This document shows positions 46,615-54,530 of a stretch of 64,000 bases of DNA, one piece after another. Origin of the DNA: Gluconobacter cerinus (GTDB lineage Bacteria; Pseudomonadota; Alphaproteobacteria; Acetobacterales; Acetobacteraceae); contig NZ_BEWM01000001.1 of the NCBI RefSeq assembly GCF_002723935.1, forward strand, positions 310,001 through 374,000. Reading direction: 5' to 3'. Made by a program: the position numbers and the translations under genes. Under the pieces are notes generated by a model, which saw only the letters and a list, made by a program, of their open reading frames with translations, did not search any database and was not told the origin of the DNA. Position 1 is the stretch's first letter; each line of letters begins with the position of its first letter.

Positions 46615-48111
46615 TTAAAGACCCAGATCGGCCTGGGACGTAAGAAGGGTATCGAGTTTTGCCCCACGTTGGCCGTCAGCGAAAGACAGAACCACACGTC
46701 CGTTCAAAGGTTCCGCGTCAGAATGGGTCACAGGACGCCCCTTGCTATCCTGAACGAGCACATATCCCCGGCTGAGGATCGCCCGCGGGGAGACCGCTTC
46801 CAGATGACTTCCCAACCCATCAAGACGCGCTTTCTGAAGCCTGATGGCGCTATTAAGAGTCTCAGGAGACAGTCTCTGTCGTTCTACCCGCAGGTGGAAC
46901 CGTTGGGACGCGCGTTGCCATGCCGAGACAAGAGCGGTCTCTGACGCACGAAGAGCGCTCTGTCGCCGTTCGATCATTAAACGTGGTGACGGAAGCTGCC
47001 TTGAGGGCGCAGTCAGAGCAGCCGTCGCCCGGCTGACAATCAGTTCCGGCGACGGCAGTTGCCGTACCGGAGCATCCAGACGGCTTCTTGCGCGCATGAC
47101 AAAGGCTGGAAGAGCAAGATCAAGGCGCTGGCTCCGGTCATCCAAACGCATGCGTGCAGTCTCAAGAAGAGACGGCAGATCTGGCAGTCGCGATGTAGCC
47201 TGCTCCAGCCTTGCCCGGGATGTCTGCATGATGCGGCTCAAACCACCTGCCAGACGGGCCGTCCGATGTGCCAGATCTGCGACCAGTTCAGAGCGCAAGG
47301 GCACAGCCATTTCTGCTGCGGCCGTTGGCGTTGGTGCACGCCGATCTGAGACAAGATCGATCAGTGTGGTGTCTGTCTCGTGTCCGACAGCAGAAATAAC
47401 CGGGATGGGACAGGCTGCAACGGCACGTAAAACACGCTCATCATTGAAGGCCATAAGATCTTCAAGAGAGCCACCACCACGGGCCACAATCAGAACATCC
47501 GGGCGACGAGACCTCTGTGCCATACCGTCAATGGCCGCAGCGATCTGGGCCGCAGCCCCCTCTCCCTGTACGGCAACAGGCCACAACAACACATCCCGGG
47601 GAAATCGACGCTCGATGGTCGTACGAATATCATGAAGAACCGCCCCGGACCGTGACGTCACGACACCGACAAGCGATGGCAGAAACGGAATGGGTTTCTT
47701 GCGATCGGCTTCGAACAGTCCCTCATCAAGCAGTTTGCGACGCAGGCGCTCAATATTGGCGAGCAGAGCCCCCTCACCTGCGAATTCCATCCGATCAATA
47801 ATAAGCTGATAGCTGGAGCGCTCGCCGTAGGACGAGACCTTCCCCGTCGCAATGACTTCATTGCCGTTCTCAGGCGCCATACCCAGACGCGACACCGTTC
47901 CACGCCAGATGACGCCGGAGATCTTTCCGCCCTCATCCTTCAGGGACAGATAAATATGTCCGGACGGGTAACGCTTGAGTTCCGTCACCTCACCGCGCAC
48001 ACGAACACGCCCGAATCCGGTCTCAAGCGTGCGCTTGATGGCTCCGGAAATCTCGGAAACTGAATATTGCGGCACATTCCCGCGTGCAGACGCGGCATCA
48101 CTCTCCATCAT
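46615..48111 (-). CDS. xseA: Exodeoxyribonuclease VII large subunit
   Basis: A 498-residue subunit of the ATP-independent single-strand exonuclease. The N-terminal OB fold (VRVRGEVTELKRYPSGHIYL) is followed by the catalytic domain with VGVVTSRSGAVLHDI, the DxxIxxRGGGS motif as DVLIVARGGGSLEDLMAFND, and SAVGHETDTTLIDLVSDRRA. A long coiled-coil region spans ~residues 280-430. The small subunit gene (xseB) is not adjacent. It is divergent from purD across 77 bp. Confidence 0.96.
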   Translation of the reverse strand: MMESDAASARGNVPQYSVSEISGAIKRTLETGFGRVRVRGEVTELKRYPSGHIYLSLKDEGGKISGVIWRGTVSRLGMAPENGNEVIATGKVSSYGERSSYQLIIDRMEFAGEGALLANIERLRRKLLDEGLFEADRKKPIPFLPSLVGVVTSRSGAVLHDIRTTIERRFPRDVLLWPVAVQGEGAAAQIAAAIDGMAQRSRRPDVLIVARGGGSLEDLMAFNDERVLRAVAACPIPVISAVGHETDTTLIDLVSDRRAPTPTAAAEMAVPLRSELVADLAHRTARLAGGLSRIMQTSRARLEQATSRLPDLPSLLETARMRLDDRSQRLDLALPAFVMRARSRLDAPVRQLPSPELIVSRATAALTAPSRQLPSPRLMIERRQSALRASETALVSAWQRASQRFHLRVERQRLSPETLNSAIRLQKARLDGLGSHLEAVSPRAILSRGYVLVQDSKGRPVTHSDAEPLNGRVVLSFADGQRGAKLDTLLTSQADLGL

Positions 48112-48188
48112 GGCGCCAGTCTATGCTACGCACGCCGTCAGACGAAGCCCTGATCTCAGGGACCCGCAGATGAAAAAGGGAGAGCGGA

Positions 48189-49418
48189 ATGCGCGTTTTG
48201 CTGGTCGGTTCCGGAGGGCGCGAACACGCCCTGGCAACATGTCTGGCGCGCTCGCCCAGTCTTACGGCCCTTTATGCGGCGCCTGGCAATCCTGGCATGG
48301 CGTCTTTGGCTACCTTGGTTCCCCTCAAGGTTGATGACGTCGCCGGTCTTGTCGCCTTCGCAAAAGAGCAGAAAATTGATCTGATCGTCCCCGGACCTGA
48401 AGCTCCTCTGGTCGCAGGTCTGGCTGACGCCTGCGCGGACGCTGGCATTCCATGTGCTGGCCCGACCAAGGCTGCAGCTCTGCTGGAGGGGAGCAAGGCC
48501 TTCACCAAAGAAGTGGCAGACGCTGCAGCCATTCCAACTGCAAAATGGGAGCGCTTTGAAGAAGAAGCTCCTGCCCTTGAATTTGTGCGCCGACGCGGCG
48601 CACCGATCGTAGTGAAAGCAGATGGACTAGCCGCCGGTAAAGGCGTCGTCGTAGCGCTGAGCGTGGAGGAGGCAGAGGATGCCATTCGCAAGCTGGGCAT
48701 GCCGCTTGTGATTGAAGAATGCCTTGTGGGCGAAGAGGTCTCCCTTTTCGCATTCTGCTCTGACGAAAAAGCCGTTCTGATCGGTGCCGCACGAGACCAC
48801 AAACGCCTCGGAGACGGCGATACAGGCCCCAATACGGGTGGCATGGGCGCTATTTCTCCGCCACCAGCTTTTGACCGAGCAGCTCAGGAAAAAGCCCTTG
48901 ATCTCAGCGTTCGCCCGATGCTGGCAGAAATGGTTCGCCGGGGAACACCTTTCCGCGGTGTGATTTTTGCGGGCTTGATGCTGACCAGCGAAGGCCCGAA
49001 ACTGATTGAATATAATGTCCGGTTCGGGGATCCTGAAGCACAGGCGTTGTTAATCCGCCTGAAGTCAGACCTGCTTCCCATTCTTGCAGCGCTTGCTGAT
49101 GGCAATCTTGAACATGCCGCTGCCGAATTTTCGGATGAGGCTTCCATTTCTCTGGTGCTGGCCGCCAATGGCTATCCGGATGCCCCAAAGAAGGGAGGGC
49201 GCATCACAGGTATCGAACGTGCTGAAGCTGTTCCGGGCGTGTCAGTTTTCCATGCCGGCACAAAACTGGTCGATGGAGTGCTTGTCGCTGATGGCGGCCG
49301 CGTCCTGACCGTTTGTGCCAAAGCAAGCACCCCGGAAGAGGCACGCCGCCTTGCCTATGAGGGTGCCTCAGCCATTCAATGGGAAGACAAGATCTTCCGG
49401 ACCGATATCGGCCTCTAG
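48189..49418 (+). CDS. purD: Phosphoribosylamine--glycine ligase
   Basis: A 409-residue ATP-grasp enzyme, the second step of purine synthesis. MRVLLVGSGGREHAL is the conserved N-terminus; DLIVPGPEAPLVAGLADACA, VVKADGLAAGKGVVVAL (ATP-binding), GPNTGGMGAISPPP and LIEYNVRFGDPEAQ (metal-binding) are all present. GGGAGAG precedes the ATG. The gene is single, and the terminator that follows overlaps its stop codon. Confidence 0.98.
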   Translation: MRVLLVGSGGREHALATCLARSPSLTALYAAPGNPGMASLATLVPLKVDDVAGLVAFAKEQKIDLIVPGPEAPLVAGLADACADAGIPCAGPTKAAALLEGSKAFTKEVADAAAIPTAKWERFEEEAPALEFVRRRGAPIVVKADGLAAGKGVVVALSVEEAEDAIRKLGMPLVIEECLVGEEVSLFAFCSDEKAVLIGAARDHKRLGDGDTGPNTGGMGAISPPPAFDRAAQEKALDLSVRPMLAEMVRRGTPFRGVIFAGLMLTSEGPKLIEYNVRFGDPEAQALLIRLKSDLLPILAALADGNLEHAAAEFSDEASISLVLAANGYPDAPKKGGRITGIERAEAVPGVSVFHAGTKLVDGVLVADGGRVLTVCAKASTPEEARRLAYEGASAIQWEDKIFRTDIGL

Positions 49419-49445
49419 AAAGCCTGCTCAAGAAACAGGCTTTCT
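49417..49445. terminator. Hairpin terminator after purD
   Basis: AGAAAGCCTG and CAGGCTTTCT form a perfect 10-bp stem around 9 bases; the left arm overlaps the purD TAG. It sits between purD and the convergent unknown gene and has only a short T-rich tail. Confidence 0.75.
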
Positions 49446-49457
49446 GTGTCTTCGGGA

Positions 49458-50855
49458 TCAGGACGTGGAAAGGGCTCGCAGCGCATCGGTTGTTGGAAGA
49501 ATTTTTATAAAGTTCAACCAGAACCCATGCGGGCCTTTCTGCTCCACCACGAATTCGGTGCATTCTGCAGGGAAATTTACCGCGTAAAAACGGAGTTCGC
49601 CTTTTTGCAGCAGAAAGCTGACGGGCATGACTTCGAAGCTGGATGCTACGTCCTTTCCCTTAACATCAAAATGGGATGTTAAATCAGGATCACGCGCAGC
49701 AAGGACAAGAGTGTATGCCCCACTCCCCCCAAGCGAAATCGGCAATGCTACCCCGTGATCGAAGAACATTGAGTGGCTTCGTTCGTAACTTGGCAGAGAT
49801 GCGAAAACTCTCTCGGGAAACTCAGAATAAACCTGGGTAAGAGCCTGAGTTAAATCTGGCGACATTCCTTCGGACGCCAGATCGAAATCAATCCCCGTGA
49901 GAAGCTCACGCGCATCATCAACAGCATCCTCGCGCAGAACGGGATTATTGTAGATACGAGGGCAATGGAACAGTCGTGAGTAGACCTCAAGATCATTAAT
50001 CTTACGAGATCTATGTCGCGAAAGGCCATTACTGATCTCTTCTTCTGAAATCATGCAATGGTAATCTTGAACAAGGTTTGAAACGATAAATTTTTCATTC
50101 ATCTCTGTAACTGGATGAATAAACGTTTTTTCTGCTCCGTTAACAATTTCTTTTTCAAGATAAACAGGCGCCCAATCATACTGCCTCAAACTATCGCAGT
50201 AATGCGCGAGTTCTTCTGTTCTCATACCTGCACTGATAACTTCATGCGACATGACGGCTTCGCCAATTGGCCACGTCAGCAGGCCTTTTTCCCTCTTAAG
50301 AAATGACATTTCCAACCGTCTCTTCAGAATAAGCAAGGCTGCTCTTCTCGAAAAGAACGAGATACAGAATAACCCTTTATGGACATGTTGAGAGAGATCG
50401 TAATATCCCTCACAACTACCAGAATGAGCCCATGCATGGTTTTCGGCTTCAACATGCTTATAGACAGCATCAATATTTCTCGCTGCCATATCATCGAAGA
50501 TGCTGTCGAGATCATTTAAAACCGCAACATCATTTTCGATTGAACATATATAATCGTACTCGTTATGATTCAAAATAAACAGGTTTTGGTGGTAATCTCC
50601 ATTATACCAATATCCACCATAATTTCCTATTTCCGTACCCCAGGCGAGCCCAAGGCTTTCCACTTCGGAATAAGGAGCCAGAAATATATTTTCTACTTCC
50701 TGTATATGCTCGGGGATTTCTACTGTTCCCCTTGAATTGTCGTAAAGTATATAAAAATCTGATTTGTTAGAATATTTTTTACAGCGCTCGTAAGACCGCT
50801 GGATGACTGCATCCCAGTTATGGCACTTGAAGAGAACAGCGGTCTTTTTTCCCAT
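49458..50855 (-). CDS. Unknown protein, glycosyltransferase-like N-terminus
   Basis: A 465-residue soluble protein. Residues ~5-60 resemble the start of a nucleotide-binding fold (KTAVLFKCHNWDAVIQRSYE, then FYILYDNSRG). YICSIENDVAVLNDLDSIFD (~residues 103-122) looks like the acidic metal-binding segment of a glycosyltransferase, with END in place of DxD. Residues ~350-465 form a separate beta-rich C-terminal part. No signal peptide is seen. Base composition is visibly AT-rich over the first ~1 kb and closer to the neighbours at the 3' end, suggesting transfer or fusion. It is divergent from another unknown AT-rich gene. I cannot name the family. Confidence 0.7.
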   Translation of the reverse strand: MGKKTAVLFKCHNWDAVIQRSYERCKKYSNKSDFYILYDNSRGTVEIPEHIQEVENIFLAPYSEVESLGLAWGTEIGNYGGYWYNGDYHQNLFILNHNEYDYICSIENDVAVLNDLDSIFDDMAARNIDAVYKHVEAENHAWAHSGSCEGYYDLSQHVHKGLFCISFFSRRAALLILKRRLEMSFLKREKGLLTWPIGEAVMSHEVISAGMRTEELAHYCDSLRQYDWAPVYLEKEIVNGAEKTFIHPVTEMNEKFIVSNLVQDYHCMISEEEISNGLSRHRSRKINDLEVYSRLFHCPRIYNNPVLREDAVDDARELLTGIDFDLASEGMSPDLTQALTQVYSEFPERVFASLPSYERSHSMFFDHGVALPISLGGSGAYTLVLAARDPDLTSHFDVKGKDVASSFEVMPVSFLLQKGELRFYAVNFPAECTEFVVEQKGPHGFWLNFIKILPTTDALRALSTS

Positions 50856-51013
50856 GATAATTTATTCTTTCTCTCGGACGGTCATCTCATGCCTATCCCT
50901 TAACATGGCTGAAAATTTGTGAATATATGATCCGAATTCAATTTAATCTATCACGCGCCATGGTTCGGCATTAATTTTCGAGCCTTCCTGCACACCTGCG
51001 AAGAAGAACCTTT
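50856..51013. promoter_or_regulatory. AT-rich divergent promoter region
   Basis: 158 bp, very AT-rich for this window, between two divergent genes of unknown function. It contains several TATA-like runs (e.g. TGAATATATGATCC), so individual promoters cannot be assigned. Confidence 0.45.
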
Positions 51014-52243
51014 ATGAGCACAATATATGAAGGCGATCATTACATTGTTCGTGCATTGGAAGGTACTGACGAAAAAAATATTATTGTTACCAGCTTTACC
51101 GGCGTAGGCGCTCCTGAAAGACACGACGGTACATTCTTTGGATATTCACTTGCAAAAAAACTCGATCTTCCTTGGGTAGGAATTATTGCCAAGCATGACT
51201 GCTGGTACAGGGATGGAGATTATCTGCAAGCGTTTAGCGCAGCTCTTCACTGGGTCCAGACCAGAAAGCAAACTTTGCACACACAGGATATTTCTCTTCT
51301 GGGATACGGCGTATCCATGGGAGCCTATGCTGTTATTAAATATTCCAGACTATTTAATTTTGACTATGTTATTTCCATGGCCCCGCAATGGAGCATTGAT
51401 AAAAGCGAAGTCAGTCATCACTCCCACTTCCAGAATTTTTTCCAACCAATACTCAAATCCATGGGCATTCAGACCGAAGACACTCATGGAAAAATTTATG
51501 TTTTCTTTGACCCGTATGAAAAACCCGACGCCGAAGAAGTAAAACTTATACAACAGAAGACCCCTGCGTTTTCTGTTCCCGTCTGTCACGCAGGCCATAT
51601 GGTGACGGCACGTCTCAAGGGCACGAAGATTTTCCAAAAACTCGTGAGCAACCTAGACAATCCCGCCGCAATCCGCCGTATTGCGGCACGCACTCGCAGA
51701 AATGCCCCTGAAAATATTTTCAAAATTCTTCGATATGCTCAGAGAAAAAGTCCACTCTGGGTTTTTCGCTTACTAACCTCTGACCATCCCGCCAATCGGG
51801 AGATCCTCGATCACTTCATGCGCCATCATGACGCTGACATGCGTACTTTGGCCGCTGACCTTGCCCGTGCTGGTCATTCTACGGAGGCGACACAGTTATT
51901 TCGTCAACTCGGGGGAAATTACCGTCAGGTTTTCACCCCTTCACATGTTTTGGCCTGGACCGGTGAGTTGCTGTGTTACGACATTGCCGAAAAAGCTTTC
52001 CTGCAAACCAAGCATCATATTCCCGAGCGTGGCGCACCAGTCATCCTGAATGACGATGGTCTTTACGCCTTTACACCCGCAGGCCTTATCCCATTAGCCT
52101 GCCAGACCCAGCAGGATGGTTTCTGCTTCTCGATCCATACCGAAAACGGGCATCTCTCTGCGCGTCCGGACGGAACAGTTGCGCCCGTCTCTCATGTCAT
52201 GGACTGGGAAAAATTCTGCGTCCTGCAATATCAGCAGACTTAA
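51014..52243 (+). CDS. Unknown protein with alpha/beta hydrolase-like N-terminal half
   Basis: A 409-residue soluble protein. Residues ~20-220 look like an alpha/beta hydrolase fold: a nucleophile elbow LLGYGVSMGAYAVIKYS (~residues 95-110, Gly-x-Ser-Met-Gly), an Asp-rich strand (KIYVFFDPYEKPDAEE) and a late His in VCHAGHMV, which gives a plausible Ser-Asp-His triad. Residues ~240-409 carry helical repeat-like sequence (RTLAADLARAGHSTEATQLF) and a short beta-rich end. The 5' half is AT-rich. No signal peptide. It pairs divergently with the glycosyltransferase-like gene. An esterase acting on a glycan is an inference only. Confidence 0.7.
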   Translation: MSTIYEGDHYIVRALEGTDEKNIIVTSFTGVGAPERHDGTFFGYSLAKKLDLPWVGIIAKHDCWYRDGDYLQAFSAALHWVQTRKQTLHTQDISLLGYGVSMGAYAVIKYSRLFNFDYVISMAPQWSIDKSEVSHHSHFQNFFQPILKSMGIQTEDTHGKIYVFFDPYEKPDAEEVKLIQQKTPAFSVPVCHAGHMVTARLKGTKIFQKLVSNLDNPAAIRRIAARTRRNAPENIFKILRYAQRKSPLWVFRLLTSDHPANREILDHFMRHHDADMRTLAADLARAGHSTEATQLFRQLGGNYRQVFTPSHVLAWTGELLCYDIAEKAFLQTKHHIPERGAPVILNDDGLYAFTPAGLIPLACQTQQDGFCFSIHTENGHLSARPDGTVAPVSHVMDWEKFCVLQYQQT

Positions 52244-52257
52244 TCCGACACGCGGCC

Positions 52258-53907
52258 TTATTTTACCCAGACGTGAGAGAACAGCATGTGGCTAAGAAGC
52301 GTCGAGTAGTAATTCCCAAGCCTCTTTGACACAAAGTCGATTGTCTTCATCTGGATCATGGGGGCACCGGGCATTTGCCTCATGATCTCATGACCAGCAT
52401 CCTGCCAGATTGGTGCTGCTAAAGCTGGTTCTGTCTGGGTTTTGGCACGCTCAAAAAGAGACTGCACATGCTGGTCACAAAAGCCGGTAAAATTCGGAGA
52501 AATGGCTGAATTCGGATGGTAATTATCGCATCCAAACAGATCGTCGAGAAACGTCGATGCTGAGGGATAATCTGCGAACCAGTAAGACAGACTAATCTGC
52601 ACATGGTTGGCTGTATTCTGCTCGTAGGATTCTGCCAGCCCAGCTGTTATGGGACGGAGCTGTGCCTTGAAACCGATCTGCTGAAGTACATTTCGCAGAT
52701 ATGTTCCCATCCCAAGCTCAACGGCCCGGTTGGGAACCACCAGCGTTACGGTCGCCCCCTCTTCACCGGCCTCACGCACAAGCTTTCTGGCTCTCTCCAG
52801 GTCCTGTGGGCATGAAAGGCCAAGATCAGCGCCTGGAATGCCGTGTGGAACCATCTGGCAGAGGGGTTCGGAAATCGCGCCACCACCGAACAAAATGGTC
52901 ATAGCATGTCGGTTCACAGCCATACTGACAGCCTGACGAACCCGCTGATCTGTGAACGGTTTTTCATGCACATTCATGGCCAGATAATACAGCCCCAGCA
53001 GCGGCTCGATATGAACCTGTGAGGTGTACTTCGCGCCGAGTTCACCCAAGCGGTCAGAGGGCTTGGCATCGAGCATCCAGTCATATTGGCCCTGCTCGAC
53101 CGCAGTAATCTGCGCCTCGTCAGAGAGGCCAAAATTATACTCGATCCGGTCAGCAAACCCGTCTGTCTGGGCCTGCGGGTTCCAGACATGAAAGTAGGAG
53201 TTTCGCTCTAGCACAATCCCATGCTCGGGATCGTAATGCGTGATCCGATAAGGCCCTGTACCCGGAACCGTCTCATTCCCCACATCGTGCACAGACACTG
53301 ACGCAGGCAGAATAACTGCGTGAGGGAACGCAAGCTTGTAGAGAAACTCTCCATCCGGATGAGCTAGATGGAATACGATTGTTCCGTCTGAATGCCCTTC
53401 CACACCCGGCAACGTGCAGTGATCCGGCGCATCCAGGCACTCTTTCGCACCGACAATCCCACCGTAGAATGAGGCCGCCGTCGGGCTGCCGACCCGATAG
53501 ATCCGACGAAAAGACGCAACGACGTCCTCAACACGAACCGGCGATCCATCCGAAAACTTCAGACCGGACCGTAAATGAAGTGTCCATGTCAGCCCATCAG
53601 GGCTGATAGTCGGCATAGCGTCCGCAAGATCGGGAACGACCTCCAGCCCGGTAGGGCCACGCGCCTCTCTGAACGTCAGCAGGGGATCGTACATATTGAC
53701 GAACACCTGCATGTACTGCGTGCCGTAATTAACCTGCGGGTCCAACGTCCCGCCGGGACCATCTGCGGTGAGCCGAAGCGTTCCACCTCTATGCGGGCTG
53801 CCCAGCGTCTGCCCGTCCCAGTCTGGAGGTGTCTGCTCCTGAGCAAACGCCGTCCCGGCCACGCCAAGTGAAAGAGCGAGGAGAAAGGCCGGGACACGCA
53901 TTGCCAT
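52258..53907 (-). CDS. Family 5 extracellular solute-binding protein
   Basis: A 549-residue periplasmic binding protein of the peptide/nickel/opine ABC class. Signal peptide MRVPAFLLALSLGVAGTAFA; then GGTLRLTADGPGGTLDPQVN, and the family signature around GLTWTLHLRSGLKFSDGSPV with VRVEDVVASFRR. Cysteines in KECLDAPDHC and GCDNYHPN are unusual additions. No permease or ATPase genes adjoin it, so either it serves a transporter encoded elsewhere or it has another role. It starts directly at the Sco-like stop (TAAATG), implying translational coupling. Confidence 0.9.
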   Translation of the reverse strand: MAMRVPAFLLALSLGVAGTAFAQEQTPPDWDGQTLGSPHRGGTLRLTADGPGGTLDPQVNYGTQYMQVFVNMYDPLLTFREARGPTGLEVVPDLADAMPTISPDGLTWTLHLRSGLKFSDGSPVRVEDVVASFRRIYRVGSPTAASFYGGIVGAKECLDAPDHCTLPGVEGHSDGTIVFHLAHPDGEFLYKLAFPHAVILPASVSVHDVGNETVPGTGPYRITHYDPEHGIVLERNSYFHVWNPQAQTDGFADRIEYNFGLSDEAQITAVEQGQYDWMLDAKPSDRLGELGAKYTSQVHIEPLLGLYYLAMNVHEKPFTDQRVRQAVSMAVNRHAMTILFGGGAISEPLCQMVPHGIPGADLGLSCPQDLERARKLVREAGEEGATVTLVVPNRAVELGMGTYLRNVLQQIGFKAQLRPITAGLAESYEQNTANHVQISLSYWFADYPSASTFLDDLFGCDNYHPNSAISPNFTGFCDQHVQSLFERAKTQTEPALAAPIWQDAGHEIMRQMPGAPMIQMKTIDFVSKRLGNYYSTLLSHMLFSHVWVK

Positions 53908-54516
53908 TTAGCGCTTTGACAGCTGACGAAGGCGGGCAATCAACGCATCTGCATCGCCAGTCGCATCGATTGTACCAGCATAGCGGGCGCTTGGATCCAT
54001 GATAACGATCCGTGGAGCCGGAACGTAATGGTCACCCTCTTTCTGATCCGGAGCATGATACTCAGCCGTCATCGCCTTGATCATGTTCGGCGTACCTGTG
54101 AACGGCATCACATGGGGAGCAACCGGAATGACATAGTTTCTGAGGGCTTCATTTTCATCAAACGGGTCCAGAGACACCGCAAGCGGAGAGACACGGACGC
54201 CTTGTGCGTGCAGGGCCTGATACGCGTGCTCCATGCTTTTCAGCACCGGCTGGCAGCGATCTTCCGGGCAGTTGGTGTCAAAGAACCACACCAGAACCCA
54301 GGTTCCGTGGAAGTCCCCTTCCGTGACCGTGCTTTCCCCAAGGGAATCAAGACGGAAGCTGCCGCCAACTTCATTTCCGTTGGACTGTACCAGCAGCCCC
54401 GGTCCACCATGAGAGGCCAACTGGAAGCCGACCCCGGCCAGAACTGCCGCAACTGCCAGCACCCCCCAGATGATGCGATTGCTGATCCGCTTGCGGCGTT
54501 CGTGTTGGGTTTCCAT
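53908..54516 (-). CDS. Sco1/SenC-like thioredoxin-fold protein with CX4C motif
   Basis: A 202-residue membrane-anchored periplasmic protein. One N-terminal span (IIWGVLAVAAVLAGVGFQLA) precedes a thioredoxin fold: FRLDSLGESTVTEGDFHGTW, VLVWFFDTNCPEDRCQPVLK, and DHYVPAPRIVIMDP, which aligns with the Sco copper-ligand His region. Family members have CxxxC; here four residues separate the cysteines. Sco proteins deliver copper to cytochrome oxidase or act as thiol reductases. It lies 14 bp after polA and abuts the binding-protein gene. No oxidase genes are nearby. Confidence 0.85.
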   Translation of the reverse strand: METQHERRKRISNRIIWGVLAVAAVLAGVGFQLASHGGPGLLVQSNGNEVGGSFRLDSLGESTVTEGDFHGTWVLVWFFDTNCPEDRCQPVLKSMEHAYQALHAQGVRVSPLAVSLDPFDENEALRNYVIPVAPHVMPFTGTPNMIKAMTAEYHAPDQKEGDHYVPAPRIVIMDPSARYAGTIDATGDADALIARLRQLSKR

Positions 54517-54530
54517 GGTCGTTCAGTCTC

